DNA from: Opitutaceae bacterium
GTDB lineage: Bacteria; Verrucomicrobiota; Verrucomicrobiia; Opitutales; Opitutaceae
Assembly: GCA_016794625.1 (NCBI GenBank)
Contig: JAEUGY010000042.1
Span: 62,001-126,000, forward strand
Length of the DNA stretch: 64,000 bases
Reading direction: 5' to 3'
Below are positions 1 through 9,029 of this stretch, in pieces. A program made the translations under genes and the position numbers. The notes under the pieces were generated by a model, which was given only the letters and a program-made list of their open reading frames with translations, searched no databases and was not told where the DNA came from. Numbering within the stretch: position 1 is the stretch's first letter; every line of letters begins with the position of its first letter.

Positions 1-1697
1 GGCAGCGTGTTGAAGATCTTCAGCTCAACGATCTTCGGATCCACCATGATCAGTCGAAGTTCCTTGGGACTCTTCGAGTAGAGAATGGAGGCGACGATGG
101 AGTTGATGCACACCGATTTGCCTGAGCCGGTCGCACCTGCGATGAGCAGGTGGGGCATCTTGGTCAGGTCCGATACGATCGGTTTACCCGAGACATCCTT
201 GCCCAAAGCGATCGGAATTTCCCCCCGGGAGAGACAGGTCCCCCAGTCCTCGCTCTCAAGGATTTCCCGCATGCCCACCGGCGTCGGGTGCTGATTGGGA
301 ACTTCCACACCGACTGCCGCCTTGCCCGGAATAGGGGCGAGAATGCGAACGGACTGCGCCCGCATTCCGAGAGCGATGTTCTTGTCGAGGCCCGCAATCT
401 TCTCCACCCGAACGCCCGGCGCGGGCACCACCTCATACCGGGTGATGACCGGACCGACATGAATCTCTCCGAGCGAAACCTGAACTCCAAACTCTCCGAG
501 GATTCGGAGGAGATTTTCGGCATTGCGGCGGTGTTCTTCCTCCGAGTTCTCGGGTGCGACGGGCGTTTGTTCCCGAAGCAGGGCGAGCGGAGGAAACTGG
601 TAGTCGGCATCGCTGGCCGGCGGGACAAAACTCCGCGCTTTCTTGGGTTCTTCGGGTTTGACGATGTTAAGCTCGAACTTGCCTCCGGCCTGTACCGCCA
701 GGTCCTTGGGATCGGAAAGGGGAGCCGAGCCCACCGGGGAGGATGTCACGGGATCGGGTGATGGAGCGCGTTTCTTTGCCGCGGATTTGGCCGCGGCATC
801 CTCGGCCTGAGCGGCATCCAGCGGGATGATCGCATCGACTTTGCCCTCAACCAAGGTGTCTTCGGGTGCGGGAGCGTAATACCGATCCCGCGCTAAAGGA
901 GCGGACTCTGCGATGGTTTCTTCGTCGGTCTTCGTTTTTGGGCTCGGAGTGGCTTTCTTGGAGGCGGCATAGGCTGCAGCCACCGCACGCGACCCTTTGG
1001 CCGAGTCGGTCTTCATGAGCGCCTGCGCTTCATTGAATTCCTGTTTGAGCGCCTCGTGTTCAGCCCGAATCAGGGCGCGCCGCTCACGCCACGCCTGAAG
1101 CGCGCTCATGATGTTCTCGATGTTGGTGGTGATGTCCTTCGAGAAGATGAACAGCAAACTGAGACCGTAGAGGATGCCCAACAGCAGCGCGGATCCGAAA
1201 ACGCCGAGCGTTTCCTTGAAGGCTTCGTTGTAAAGCAGTGTGCCCAGCAGACCGCCGGTGCCTTGGGTGAAATACTGAGAAACGCCGAAACTCTCCCACA
1301 TCGACCAGAGTCCGGAAAAGGAGACTATGCAGAGCATCATCGCCACCAGCCTGGTGAGGGCCAGCCGACGGGCGTTCCTTAGCGCCACGCATCCGAGCCA
1401 GAGCAAGAACAGTGGAATCAACCAGATGCTGACACCGATCCAATGGAGCGTCCAATACGACATCTCTGCTCCAAACACGCCGACCAGGTTTTTGTCGGTC
1501 GGGTGGGTCGTGATCCAGCGGCTCTGCGCGGGCGAATAATCGAGAAACGCGACGGCAAGCAGGATGCCGAGCACAAACAAGATGATGGCAGCGACCCAAT
1601 TGGGGCGATGCCGAACACCTTGGAAAGAGGGCCCTTGGTTTGGGTTTGAACTCGCTGGTTTGGGCATCTGGTCTTGGTCGTCGGCAACGGCGGTCAT
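1..1697 (-). CDS. ftsK: DNA translocase FtsK/SpoIIIE, N-terminal part (cut by window edge)
   Basis: Septal DNA pump that moves and resolves chromosomes at division. From an ATG at 1695-1697 about 565 codons are visible; the C-terminal motor end and the gamma domain lie beyond base 1. The first ~190 residues hold several hydrophobic membrane segments. A long Ala/Lys/Pro-rich linker follows, then the alpha/beta motor with a Walker A motif GATGSGKS near residue 520 and, after it, MVDPKIVELKIF, both typical of FtsK. The start was chosen by frame continuity with the motor domain; no clear ribosome binding site precedes it. It is transcribed away from manA, 78 bp apart, so their promoters share that short gap. 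Identity is secure from the motor motifs; only completeness is unknown. Confidence 0.95.
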   Translation of the reverse strand, partial: MTAVADDQDQMPKPASSNPNQGPSFQGVRHRPNWVAAIILFVLGILLAVAFLDYSPAQSRWITTHPTDKNLVGVFGAEMSYWTLHWIGVSIWLIPLFLLWLGCVALRNARRLALTRLVAMMLCIVSFSGLWSMWESFGVSQYFTQGTGGLLGTLLYNEAFKETLGVFGSALLLGILYGLSLLFIFSKDITTNIENIMSALQAWRERRALIRAEHEALKQEFNEAQALMKTDSAKGSRAVAAAYAASKKATPSPKTKTDEETIAESAPLARDRYYAPAPEDTLVEGKVDAIIPLDAAQAEDAAAKSAAKKRAPSPDPVTSSPVGSAPLSDPKDLAVQAGGKFELNIVKPEEPKKARSFVPPASDADYQFPPLALLREQTPVAPENSEEEHRRNAENLLRILGEFGVQVSLGEIHVGPVITRYEVVPAPGVRVEKIAGLDKNIALGMRAQSVRILAPIPGKAAVGVEVPNQHPTPVGMREILESEDWGTCLSRGEIPIALGKDVSGKPIVSDLTKMPHLLIAGATGSGKSVCINSIVASILYSKSPKELRLIMVDPKIVELKIFNTL

Positions 1698-1775
1698 TGC
1701 ACGGCATCACGGGTCACCGTCAAACGCAATATCCTCCCGGCCCTCCCATCGGCCCCATCCTCCCTTTCACCAATT

Positions 1776-2732
1776 ATGAACGAACTCATTCTGTTTCACC
1801 CGCTTTACCAGGAGAGAGTCTGGGGGGGCAGGGGGCTGGAAACTCGTTTGCATCGCACGTTGCCTGCGGGTCGACCCATTGGTGAAAGCTGGGACGTGGT
1901 TGATCGGGCTGAAGCGCAGTCCCGCGTGCAGGATGGACCTTGGGCGGGTTCGACCCTGCGGGACCTGTTGCAGGCGCACTCGGCGCAGATCATGGGCTCA
2001 AGTTACCCTCCGGAACGACCCTTTCCCATCCTGGTGAAGTGGCTGGACTGTCGGGAGCGTCTCAGCCTGCAAGTGCATCCGCCGGCCGAAATCGCCCCCG
2101 CATTGCGCGGAGAGCCGAAGACGGAAAATTGGTACATCGCGGAAGCTGAACCAGGAGCGAGTCTCATCGTTGGGTTGAAGCGTGGTACGTCCCGGGCAGA
2201 TTTCGCCAAAGCACTGGTCAACACGGCATTAGAGCCATGCTTGCATCGATTTCCGGTTTCGATGGGCGACTCGATCCTCGTGCGCAGTGGCACCGTGCAT
2301 GCCATTGATGCGGGCAACCTCATTCTCGAAATCCAACAGAATTCCGATACGACCTATCGGGTCTATGATTGGGGACGGGTTGGGCTGGATGGTAAGCCCA
2401 GGCAAATGCATGTAGCCGAGTCTCTTGCGTCTATTGACTGGACGGAATTCGAACCTCAACCTCTCCGGGCGGCCCGGACGGAGGCGGTGATCGCGCAGGC
2501 GCGCGAGTTCACGATTCGGAGGGTGCCCTTGCAGGGATCTGACCGTCTTCGGTTGCTTCGTGGTCAACAGCCGCGACTCCTCAGCGTGGTGCAGGGGGCG
2601 GTCGAGGTTCATTCCGCGGCCGGGCTCCGTCGTCTGGAACGGGGCGCCACCGCTTTGGTCCCCTTCGCGGGAGAATTTACGGTGGCTCCGCTTGAAGATT
2701 CACTTCTCCTTATGACAGAAAATTTTGTATAG
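1776..2732 (+). CDS. manA: Mannose-6-phosphate isomerase, type I cupin
   Basis: Zinc enzyme that interconverts mannose 6-phosphate and fructose 6-phosphate in the cytoplasm. The 318-residue protein is the short form of the family. It shows the LQVHP metal motif near residue 90, ENWY with a metal-ligand Glu, and SGTVHAI followed by EIQQNSDTTYRVYDWGR, all hallmarks of type I phosphomannose isomerases. The ATG at 1776 was preferred because MNELILFHP matches the usual N-terminus; the frame is open further upstream but that part has no family character and would overlap ftsK. The leader before the ATG is pyrimidine-rich with no Shine-Dalgarno. It could finish catabolism of mannose released by the mannan genes at 44-49 kb, but the two are not linked. 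Confidence 0.93.
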   Translation: MNELILFHPLYQERVWGGRGLETRLHRTLPAGRPIGESWDVVDRAEAQSRVQDGPWAGSTLRDLLQAHSAQIMGSSYPPERPFPILVKWLDCRERLSLQVHPPAEIAPALRGEPKTENWYIAEAEPGASLIVGLKRGTSRADFAKALVNTALEPCLHRFPVSMGDSILVRSGTVHAIDAGNLILEIQQNSDTTYRVYDWGRVGLDGKPRQMHVAESLASIDWTEFEPQPLRAARTEAVIAQAREFTIRRVPLQGSDRLRLLRGQQPRLLSVVQGAVEVHSAAGLRRLERGATALVPFAGEFTVAPLEDSLLLMTENFV

Positions 2733-2800
2733 TGCGGAATCGTCGCATGTTCCTTATGAATCACGGCACATCCCATCGGCCCAACCAGCGGGGAGGGGCC

Positions 2801-3568
2801 ATGCTTCGCGTTCTCCTCTTTCTTGGCATCGTCGGCGCGGGGCTGTCTCTCGCCTGGATGCTGTTTCTGCCGGAGATCCTGGCGACGACGGTCAAGAAGC
2901 GCACCGGATTCGACGTTACGATCACCCGCATGACCTCCAATCCCTTCACCGGGCTGGTCCGGGCGGACGAAATCATCGTGCGAAATCCCGCTGGCTGGCC
3001 GTCGCCGTCCTTTCTGCAGATTCGGGAACTTCGTGCCGAGCTGGACGTGATGTCGATCCTGAGCAGTCGCGCGGTGGTGAAGTCGGCCTTCCTCGACATC
3101 GCCCAGGTCACTTGGGTGAGTGATGCGCATCGTGCCTCCAATTTGCAGGTGTTTGAGGAGCGCCGGAAAGGTGAAAAGCCACCACCGAAAAAGATCACAG
3201 CCCCGGCGAAGGAAAAACCGAAGGAACCGGAGGCGCCGCCGGAGTTTCTGGTGGAAAACCTCGAGGTTCGTTTGGAGCGGCTTGAACTGGCGGATTTCTC
3301 CGCGCCCAAGCCGATTCTTCGCGAAGTAAAAGTCGATTTTTCAAAGACTTACAAAGATGTGAGTGATTCAAAACAAGTGCTGGCCGGTGGGCCTCCTGGT
3401 CTGAGCGCGGCCGGCAGCGTTCTTCTTGCGCTCTTTCCCGGACCCTTGGGTCAGGCACTCGGCTCGGCGCTGCATGAGCCCCTGCCCGTAACGAAAGACA
3501 AAACGCGAAAGCGTCCGGATCCCCTGCGTGGAGTGTTGGAGAAACTTGAAGAAAAGCCGAAGCCGTAG
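2801..3568 (+). CDS. Membrane-anchored AsmA/DUF748-like protein
   Basis: A 255-residue protein with an N-terminal membrane anchor (about residues 3-22), then a stretch with ATTVKKRTGFDVTI and 'NPFTGLVRADEIIVRNPAGWPS', reminiscent of AsmA/DUF748-type envelope proteins. A Lys/Pro/Glu-rich linker follows around residues 118-142, and the tail is also Lys/Pro-rich. The ATG at 2801 is chosen because it is preceded by GGGAGGGG at 2791-2798 and starts directly at the anchor. A GTG at 2732 overlapping the manA stop and ATGs at 2747 and 2756 are in frame and possible. It lies between manA and grpE on the same strand, with 18 bp to grpE. Function is not recognised beyond a probable envelope role; the family link is by style only. 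Confidence 0.6.
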   Translation: MLRVLLFLGIVGAGLSLAWMLFLPEILATTVKKRTGFDVTITRMTSNPFTGLVRADEIIVRNPAGWPSPSFLQIRELRAELDVMSILSSRAVVKSAFLDIAQVTWVSDAHRASNLQVFEERRKGEKPPPKKITAPAKEKPKEPEAPPEFLVENLEVRLERLELADFSAPKPILREVKVDFSKTYKDVSDSKQVLAGGPPGLSAAGSVLLALFPGPLGQALGSALHEPLPVTKDKTRKRPDPLRGVLEKLEEKPKP

Positions 3569-3586
3569 TTTGCTTGCCGTTTATCC

Positions 3587-4207
3587 ATGAACGAGCCTCA
3601 GCCCACACCCGCCACCACGTCCACCGCCACCAGTTCCTCCTCCGACGCCGCCGCTGCGCAAGCGTCTGACACAGCATCTCTGGTCAATGATACCGCGGCG
3701 CTCGAAGCGGAGCTGGCTCGGAAAGAGACCGATCTGGCGGCAGCCAAGAAGGAGGCGGCGGACCACTATGAGCGCTACCTCCGTTCCGTGGCCGATCTCG
3801 ACAATTTGCGGAAACGGGCGGTGCGTGAGAAGGACGAGCTGCGTCAATATGCGGCCTCGCGCGTATTGGAGGACTTGATCCCGGTGCTGGACAATCTCTC
3901 GCTGGGGCTGGCGGCCGCCAAGGCCCCGAATGCGGATCTCAAGACGCTCGTGGGGGGAGTGGAAATGGTGCTCGTCCAGGCGAAGTCGTCGCTGGCCCAA
4001 CATGGTCTGAAGGAGATCAATCCTCTCGGCCAGGTGTTCGATCCCAATCTGCATGAGTCGATCTCGGTCCAGCCGAGCACGGAGATCGCGGAAGGGCTGG
4101 TCAGTCTGGTGGTCCGGACCGGCTATAGCTTGAACGGACGGCTGCTGCGTCCGGCCTCGGTGATTCTTTCCAGCGGTGCGCCCAAGGCGGCCGAGACCTC
4201 CTCCTAA
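3587..4207 (+). CDS. grpE: Nucleotide exchange factor GrpE
   Basis: Cochaperone that releases ADP from DnaK. The 206-residue protein has a disordered Ser/Thr/Ala-rich start, a long helical region at about residues 38-90 including YLRSVADLDNLRKR, the signature of the GrpE coiled coil, then VLEDLIPVLDNLSLGL and a C-terminal beta domain with QVFDPNLHESISVQPS and VVRTGYSLNGRLLRPASV. All family landmarks are present and the length is normal. It is followed after 54 bp by dnaJ, so the two chaperone partners are probably co-transcribed. dnaK itself is not in the window, which separates grpE-dnaJ from their ATPase partner. Confidence 0.97.
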   Translation: MNEPQPTPATTSTATSSSSDAAAAQASDTASLVNDTAALEAELARKETDLAAAKKEAADHYERYLRSVADLDNLRKRAVREKDELRQYAASRVLEDLIPVLDNLSLGLAAAKAPNADLKTLVGGVEMVLVQAKSSLAQHGLKEINPLGQVFDPNLHESISVQPSTEIAEGLVSLVVRTGYSLNGRLLRPASVILSSGAPKAAETSS

Positions 4208-4261
4208 CCTCTCTCCGGTTGAATCGAGTCAACCTACGTCAGGATCAGGAGACATTCCACC

Positions 4262-5425
4262 ATGGCCAAACAAGATTACTACGAGCTGCTCGGCGTCGCG
4301 AAAGGGGTTTCCGAAGAGGAGCTGAAGAAGGCCTACCGCAAGAAGGCCATCCAGTACCACCCGGACAAGAATCCCGGCAACAAAGAGGCCGAGGAGATGT
4401 TCAAGAAAATCGGCCATGCCTACGAGGTGCTGAAGGACCCCGAAAAGCGCGCGGCGTACGATCGGTACGGTCATGCGGCGTTCGAGGGCCCGGGGGCCGG
4501 AGCGGCCCGGGGTCCGGGCGGCGGCGGGGGCGGTGGTTTCCACGATCCCTTTGATATCTTCCGCGAGGTTTTCGGCGGCGGCGGGGGTGGGGGTGGCGGA
4601 GGGGGCGTGTTTGACGAAATGTTTGGCGGCGGGGGCCAGCGCGATGGCGGCCGGGATGGTGCCGACCTTCGTTATGACCTCGAAATCTCGCTCGAAGAGG
4701 CGGCGCGGGGCGTCGAAAAGGAGATCACGTTCCGCAAGAACATGGTCTGCGACCGTTGCGAAGGAAACGGGGCCGAGCCGGGTTCCAAGCGCACCACATG
4801 CCCGACCTGCCGGGGCACCGGCCAGATCCGGCGAAGTGGCGGCATCATTACATTCACCCAGACGTGTCCGACTTGCGGCGGGGCCGGAACCAAGGTGGAA
4901 AAGGCGTGCTCCCAATGTCGGGGCGAGGGGCGGCTGCCGCGCACGGCCAAGATCAATGTCCGGATTCCGCCCGGGGTCGACACCGGCTCTCGGCTGCGGT
5001 CGGTTGGCAACGGTGAGGCCGGCGTGGCGGGGGGCGAATCGGGTGACCTCTACATTGTTCTGACGGTCAAGGACCACGAGTTGTTCGAGCGGCAGGGAGA
5101 CGATCTCTTTTGCGAAATACCCATCAAGTTCACGCTCGCGGCCCTCGGCGGCACGATCGAGGTGCCGACGCTTTTCGGCAAAGCCTCCCTCAAGCTGCCG
5201 GGCGGTACCCAAAGCGGGACGACGTTCCGTCTCCGTGGAAAGGGCATGCCATCGCTGCGCAATCGCGGCGATCAGGGGGACCAGTTGGTCCGCGTGCACG
5301 TGGAGGTGCCGCAATCGCTCTCGTCGGAGCAGCGGAAGATTCTTGAGCAGTTTGCCTTGGTCAGCGGAGACGCCGAGAATCCGACCTCGAAGAGCTGGTT
5401 CGAAAAGGCGAAGAAGTTCTTTTGA
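4262..5425 (+). CDS. dnaJ: Chaperone DnaJ (Hsp40, type I)
   Basis: Type I J-protein that delivers substrates to DnaK and stimulates its ATPase. In order: J domain (residues 1-70) with the HPD motif in YHPDKNPGN, a Gly-rich region (about 75-125) that includes a run of many consecutive Gly, a zinc domain with four CxxCxGxG repeats ([32 protein letters not shown]), and C-terminal substrate-binding beta domains with [12 protein letters not shown]. Length 387 is typical. Here a real Shine-Dalgarno, AGGAG at 4247-4251, precedes the ATG by ten bases, unlike most genes in the window. It is downstream of grpE and immediately upstream of psd. Confidence 0.98.
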   Translation: MAKQDYYELLGVAKGVSEEELKKAYRKKAIQYHPDKNPGNKEAEEMFKKIGHAYEVLKDPEKRAAYDRYGHAAFEGPGAGAARGPGGGGGGGFHDPFDIFREVFGGGGGGGGGGGVFDEMFGGGGQRDGGRDGADLRYDLEISLEEAARGVEKEITFRKNMVCDRCEGNGAEPGSKRTTCPTCRGTGQIRRSGGIITFTQTCPTCGGAGTKVEKACSQCRGEGRLPRTAKINVRIPPGVDTGSRLRSVGNGEAGVAGGESGDLYIVLTVKDHELFERQGDDLFCEIPIKFTLAALGGTIEVPTLFGKASLKLPGGTQSGTTFRLRGKGMPSLRNRGDQGDQLVRVHVEVPQSLSSEQRKILEQFALVSGDAENPTSKSWFEKAKKFF

Positions 5426-5436
5426 GACGTTCCTCC

Positions 5437-6348
5437 ATGGCCTCCGAACCCCTGCGTTTCTATCACCGTTATCGTCGCGCCATCGAGACCGAGGCGATTT
5501 ACGGCGAAGCGTGGTTGCGTTGGGCCTATGAAACGCCGACGGGCCGGTTTGCCACGTGGCTGGTGGCGCGCCGGCCGCTCTTTTCCCGTTATTTCGGCTG
5601 GCGCATGAGCTGGCGGGCGAGCGGGCGTCACGTCTTCCCGTTCATCGTCGACTACAACCTCGACGCGGACGAGTTTGCGAAGTCGGCGTTCGATTACCGT
5701 ACGTTCAATGAGTTTTTCACCCGGGCGCTCAAGCCTTCGGCGCGTCCGATTGCCGAGCCGGAGAACGCCCGGCTGGCGGTGTTTCCGGCCGACGGCCGGC
5801 ACTTGGGGTTTGCCAATGTTGACGACGCGCCGGGTTTTTACGTCAAGGGAGCGAAATTCACACTGTCCGAGTTGCTGGGCGATGATGCCCTGGGTGCGTC
5901 CTACGCCGGCGGCGCAATGATCATTTCTCGTTTGTGCCCGGTCGACTATCATCGGTTCCACTTCCCGGTCCGGGGATTGCCGGACGATGGTCACATCATC
6001 GGCAAGTGGCTCTATTCCGTCAGCCCGATCGCGCTGCGGCGCAATGTGCGGCGTCTGGTCGAAAACAAGCGGCGCATCACGCAGATCGAAAGTCCGGAGT
6101 TTGGCCGGGTGGCGATGATCGAGGTGGGGGCGACCAATGTGGGCAGCATCGTGGAAACGTATGTGCCGGGCCGGGTCGCGGCCAAGGGAGAGGAAAAGGG
6201 CATGTTTAAGTTTGGCGGTTCCTGTGTGATCACGGTCTTTCAACGGAACCGCATCACGCTGGACGCGGATCTGCTGGCCCAGAGTCTCGCCGGACTTGAG
6301 CTCTACGCCAAGATGGGCGACCACATGGGGCGGGCCCGCTCGTCCTGA
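5437..6348 (+). CDS. psd: Phosphatidylserine decarboxylase proenzyme, GGS-type
   Basis: Membrane-associated enzyme that makes phosphatidylethanolamine from phosphatidylserine. It self-cleaves to give a pyruvoyl group on its alpha subunit. The 303-residue protein matches the larger PSD class, with FPADGR, CPVDYHRFHFP and VEVGA-type segments (IEVGATNVGSI). The cleavage site reads FKFGGSCVITVF near residue 266: the Gly-Ser pair needed for the pyruvoyl is kept, while the residue after Ser, often Thr or Ser, is Cys. An ATG at 5437 was chosen; a TTG at 5422 overlapping the dnaJ stop is the alternative. It sits 11 bp after dnaJ, so read-through transcription is likely. Confidence 0.93.
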   Translation: MASEPLRFYHRYRRAIETEAIYGEAWLRWAYETPTGRFATWLVARRPLFSRYFGWRMSWRASGRHVFPFIVDYNLDADEFAKSAFDYRTFNEFFTRALKPSARPIAEPENARLAVFPADGRHLGFANVDDAPGFYVKGAKFTLSELLGDDALGASYAGGAMIISRLCPVDYHRFHFPVRGLPDDGHIIGKWLYSVSPIALRRNVRRLVENKRRITQIESPEFGRVAMIEVGATNVGSIVETYVPGRVAAKGEEKGMFKFGGSCVITVFQRNRITLDADLLAQSLAGLELYAKMGDHMGRARSS

Positions 6349-6367
6349 CCAGCCCGGAGGCGGGCGC

Positions 6368-6386
6368 CGGGCGAGCCCTTCGCCCG
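6368..6386. terminator. Hairpin between convergent psd and lipase-like gene
   Basis: Perfect 7-bp inverted repeat CGGGCGA / TCGCCCG with a 5-base loop in the short convergent gap. There is no T-tract on either side, so this is a bidirectional terminator candidate only. Confidence 0.4.
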
Positions 6387-6411
6387 TCGGTCCGTGGTCA
6401 ACGCGTCCGGA

Positions 6412-7740
6412 TCAGGCGCGCTCGATCCGGAAGACCTCGCGCGCAGGCTGCCGCTCAATCTGCAAATCGGCGAGCAGGGTCTGATTGTCCCTCCAGAAAG
6501 AGCGTCCGCCCACGCCGTGCACCGCGAGTTCACTCACGTCGTTGGCCGCTCCGGCGGCGAAGGTCAGCAGCGGGCTCACGGGCGCGGCGGACAGCGAGAA
6601 CATGAGGCGCTTCCCGCCGGCCACCGCCTTGCGGAGGTCGGTCAGGTCAAACAGGAGGGAGCGGTAGCTCGAATCGGGCCCGTACACGTGCACGGACTCC
6701 AGCACCTCCTCGTGGATCTTCACCATGAGCCGGTCCACCTTGTCCTCGTCGGCCGGTTTCCTGGCCTTTTCGAAGAACTCGAGAAAGTAGTCCGCGACGC
6801 TGAACCCGAGGTCGTCGCTGACGTGGGTCGCGAGATTTTGGTAAGTGTGGAAGATTTTCTCGGAGGGGTCCGCGGGGAGGGTGGAGGAGGTCAACCGGTC
6901 GCAGAGAGCTGAATACTCCGCGTAGTCCGCCTCCGACTCCAGGCGCAGGAAGGCAGTGATGAGCTCGCTCAGCCGCCGGCTTCCGAGGTCCGGCCGCGTC
7001 ACGGTTTCATGATCGCGATCCGGCAGCACGCCGAACGCGACCGGTTTCGCGGCCCGCGGCCACTCCTGCACCAGCGCCGGCTCCGGCTTGCGACCGAAGC
7101 GGATGGTGGTGCCGCTGGCGTTGAGATTGGCGGTGCTGACGTAGACTGTACCGTCGCCGCCGGGCCGGTCCGCGAGCCGTCTCAAACCCGTCTGGTAGGG
7201 TTTGCCGCCGACCAGAACGGCGGTGAGGCATTGGGTGGGGTCATAGAAGGACTTCGCGCCGAAGAGATCGCGCCGCGCCAGATTGCGTGTGTAGGGCGAC
7301 CCGAGCTCCAGGGCGCTCAACACCTCCCGTCCCGACTCGAACCCGGTCCTCCAGCCCTTGATCACGCGTCCGATCATGGTCTTGCCCATGGACGCCAGGG
7401 GCGATCCGAAGTTGGCGGGCGCGAGCATGAGGTAGCGCCGGACCGGGCAGGCGAGGCCCGCTTCCAGATAGTAGCGTGTCATCCATTCCCGCGCGACCAG
7501 GCTGCCCGTGGAGTGGACGATGAGGTTGAAGGCGCCCGGGGTCAGCGGCACGCCCTGTTCCACCAGCGCCTGTTGAAAGGCCTTGGCCAGGTCGGGAATG
7601 GTGACGTGATCCTCCAGCGAAATGTAGTTCCCGAGGTGCAGGTCGAGCGCGGCGATCCGCTGGCCGGCCAGGTGCCGGGCCAGCGGTCGGAACGAATCCG
7701 CCGTGTCGCTGTAGCCGTGAAGGATGACGGTGGGAATCAC
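6412..7740 (-). CDS. Alpha/beta hydrolase, lipase-like
   Basis: A 442-residue alpha/beta hydrolase. The N-terminus runs straight into VILHGYSDTADSFRPLARHL (HG oxyanion region), and IVHSTGSLVAREW near residue 94 gives the nucleophile elbow with Ser in HSTGS. GGDGTV and DRDHETV, around residues 195-240, are plausible sites for the acid and His of the triad. The C-terminal ~170 residues are less typical and may form a lid or partner domain. The start codon is GTG (7738-7740); no ATG precedes HGYSD in frame. No signal peptide is visible, so it is probably cytoplasmic. It converges on psd and is 49 bp downstream of the NHL-propeller gene on the same strand. Substrate is unknown. Confidence 0.75.
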   Translation of the reverse strand: MIPTVILHGYSDTADSFRPLARHLAGQRIAALDLHLGNYISLEDHVTIPDLAKAFQQALVEQGVPLTPGAFNLIVHSTGSLVAREWMTRYYLEAGLACPVRRYLMLAPANFGSPLASMGKTMIGRVIKGWRTGFESGREVLSALELGSPYTRNLARRDLFGAKSFYDPTQCLTAVLVGGKPYQTGLRRLADRPGGDGTVYVSTANLNASGTTIRFGRKPEPALVQEWPRAAKPVAFGVLPDRDHETVTRPDLGSRRLSELITAFLRLESEADYAEYSALCDRLTSSTLPADPSEKIFHTYQNLATHVSDDLGFSVADYFLEFFEKARKPADEDKVDRLMVKIHEEVLESVHVYGPDSSYRSLLFDLTDLRKAVAGGKRLMFSLSAAPVSPLLTFAAGAANDVSELAVHGVGGRSFWRDNQTLLADLQIERQPAREVFRIERA

Positions 7741-7789
7741 GCGGAGGAAACCGGTGCGACCGGCGGAGGGCGCGGGCGGGCCGGGGCGG

Positions 7790-8842
7790 TCAGGCTTTCA
7801 CCCGGCGGAGCAGGGTGATGCGACCGATCGGCAGCCATTCGGACACGAGGATGTCTCCGTTCTGCAGGAAGATCGCGTCGTGCGGCGTGATGAACTCGCC
7901 GGGCGTGAACTCGGGCCGCTTCTGGCTGCGCCGCGATCCGACCTTGCCGTTGTTGGCCATGCCATCTCCGAGCTGGGCGACGACCGTGTAGTTGCGATCA
8001 AGAATACAAACCTGGCTGTCGAGGTCGGGGCACACCATCCATTCACCCAGGGTGTGGAAGTGGCAGGGCATGCGCAGCCGGGCTTCATCCTTGATGGTGC
8101 GCAGGTGGCGTCCGTCCAGCGTGAAGGTTTGCAGGCGCCGGTTGCCCCGGTCGGCCACCACCAGCACGGGCTCGCTGCCGCGGGTGTCGACCCACTGGCC
8201 GTGCGGATTACTCAGCTCGCCGTCGCCTTTGCCGGGGCGGGCGATTTCGCCGATGAACTCACCCTTTGCGGAGAATCGCATGAGGTGATGGGAACCGTAG
8301 CCGTCGCCGATGTAGAATTCGCCATTGGGCGCGAACGCCACATTGGTCGGCACGAAGTTGATGGGCTTTTCCCCATAAACCGGATTCTTGCGCGGGTAAC
8401 CCTGCGACCACAGCAACTCGCCCTTCAACGTGGTTTTGGTCACCTTGCAACGGGTGGTGTCGCAGTGGTAGAGGACCTCGGTCCCTCCCTCGCGACGGAT
8501 GTCGAGCCCGTGGGCTCCACCTCGGTATTCCTCGCCGAATGCGCGCACAAACTTTCCGGTGGGATCGAAGACCGCGATGGCTTCCGGCCGCATGCTGGAG
8601 GCGTGCACCGTATGGGAGACATAAATGTAGCCCTGGCTGTCCTGGCAGAGGCCGTGCGTGTCTCCCCAAACCATGCCTTCGGGCGGGAGCAGCCAGTCGT
8701 GCACGCACTCGAACTGATGGGCGCCGCTGCCGATGATGGGATGAGGATTGCTGGCGGCGGCGGCGCGGACGAACGGCGCGGGCAACGAACTGACGGCGGC
8801 CGTGGCGGCGATTTGGGTGAGGAAGGAACGGCGGGATTGCAT
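7790..8842 (-). CDS. Tat-exported six-bladed beta-propeller (NHL repeat) protein
   Basis: A 350-residue exported protein. The N-terminus SRRSFLTQIAATAAV is a clear twin-arginine signal ending near APFVRA. The rest is NHL-like propeller: THGLCQDSQGYIYVSHT, FDPTGKFVRAFG, PTNVAFAPNGEFYIGDGYG, NPHGQWVD, VADRGNRRLQTFTLDG and PHDAIFLQNGDILVSEW mark successive blades. Such proteins in this group are often annotated as 6-bladed beta-propeller or peptidylglycine alpha-amidating lyase-like. Whether it is an enzyme or a binding protein is not decidable here. Export by Tat suggests folding or cofactor loading before secretion. It is upstream of and co-directional with the lipase-like gene. Confidence 0.8.
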   Translation of the reverse strand: MQSRRSFLTQIAATAAVSSLPAPFVRAAAASNPHPIIGSGAHQFECVHDWLLPPEGMVWGDTHGLCQDSQGYIYVSHTVHASSMRPEAIAVFDPTGKFVRAFGEEYRGGAHGLDIRREGGTEVLYHCDTTRCKVTKTTLKGELLWSQGYPRKNPVYGEKPINFVPTNVAFAPNGEFYIGDGYGSHHLMRFSAKGEFIGEIARPGKGDGELSNPHGQWVDTRGSEPVLVVADRGNRRLQTFTLDGRHLRTIKDEARLRMPCHFHTLGEWMVCPDLDSQVCILDRNYTVVAQLGDGMANNGKVGSRRSQKRPEFTPGEFITPHDAIFLQNGDILVSEWLPIGRITLLRRVKA

Positions 8843-9029
8843 AGTCGCTTGGTTGGGGGTGGGGAGTTGCGCCTCAGGAAGGGGCCGTGGCGCGACGCGC
8901 GCCAGGAGCCATCTCGAACGGAACGGACTCCGTCACGACCGCAGTCTGCGCGAGCCCGTTCTCGGAAGGCAATCTCGCGATGTCGACCGCTGCCTCCGGA
9001 TTCGGACTCCCCACGGACCGCGCCAAGAC

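Noticed and set aside
2732..2800. GTG start of the AsmA-like gene overlapping the manA stop
   Set aside because: The GTG is in frame, but the ATG at 2801 has a purine-rich site and begins at the membrane anchor.
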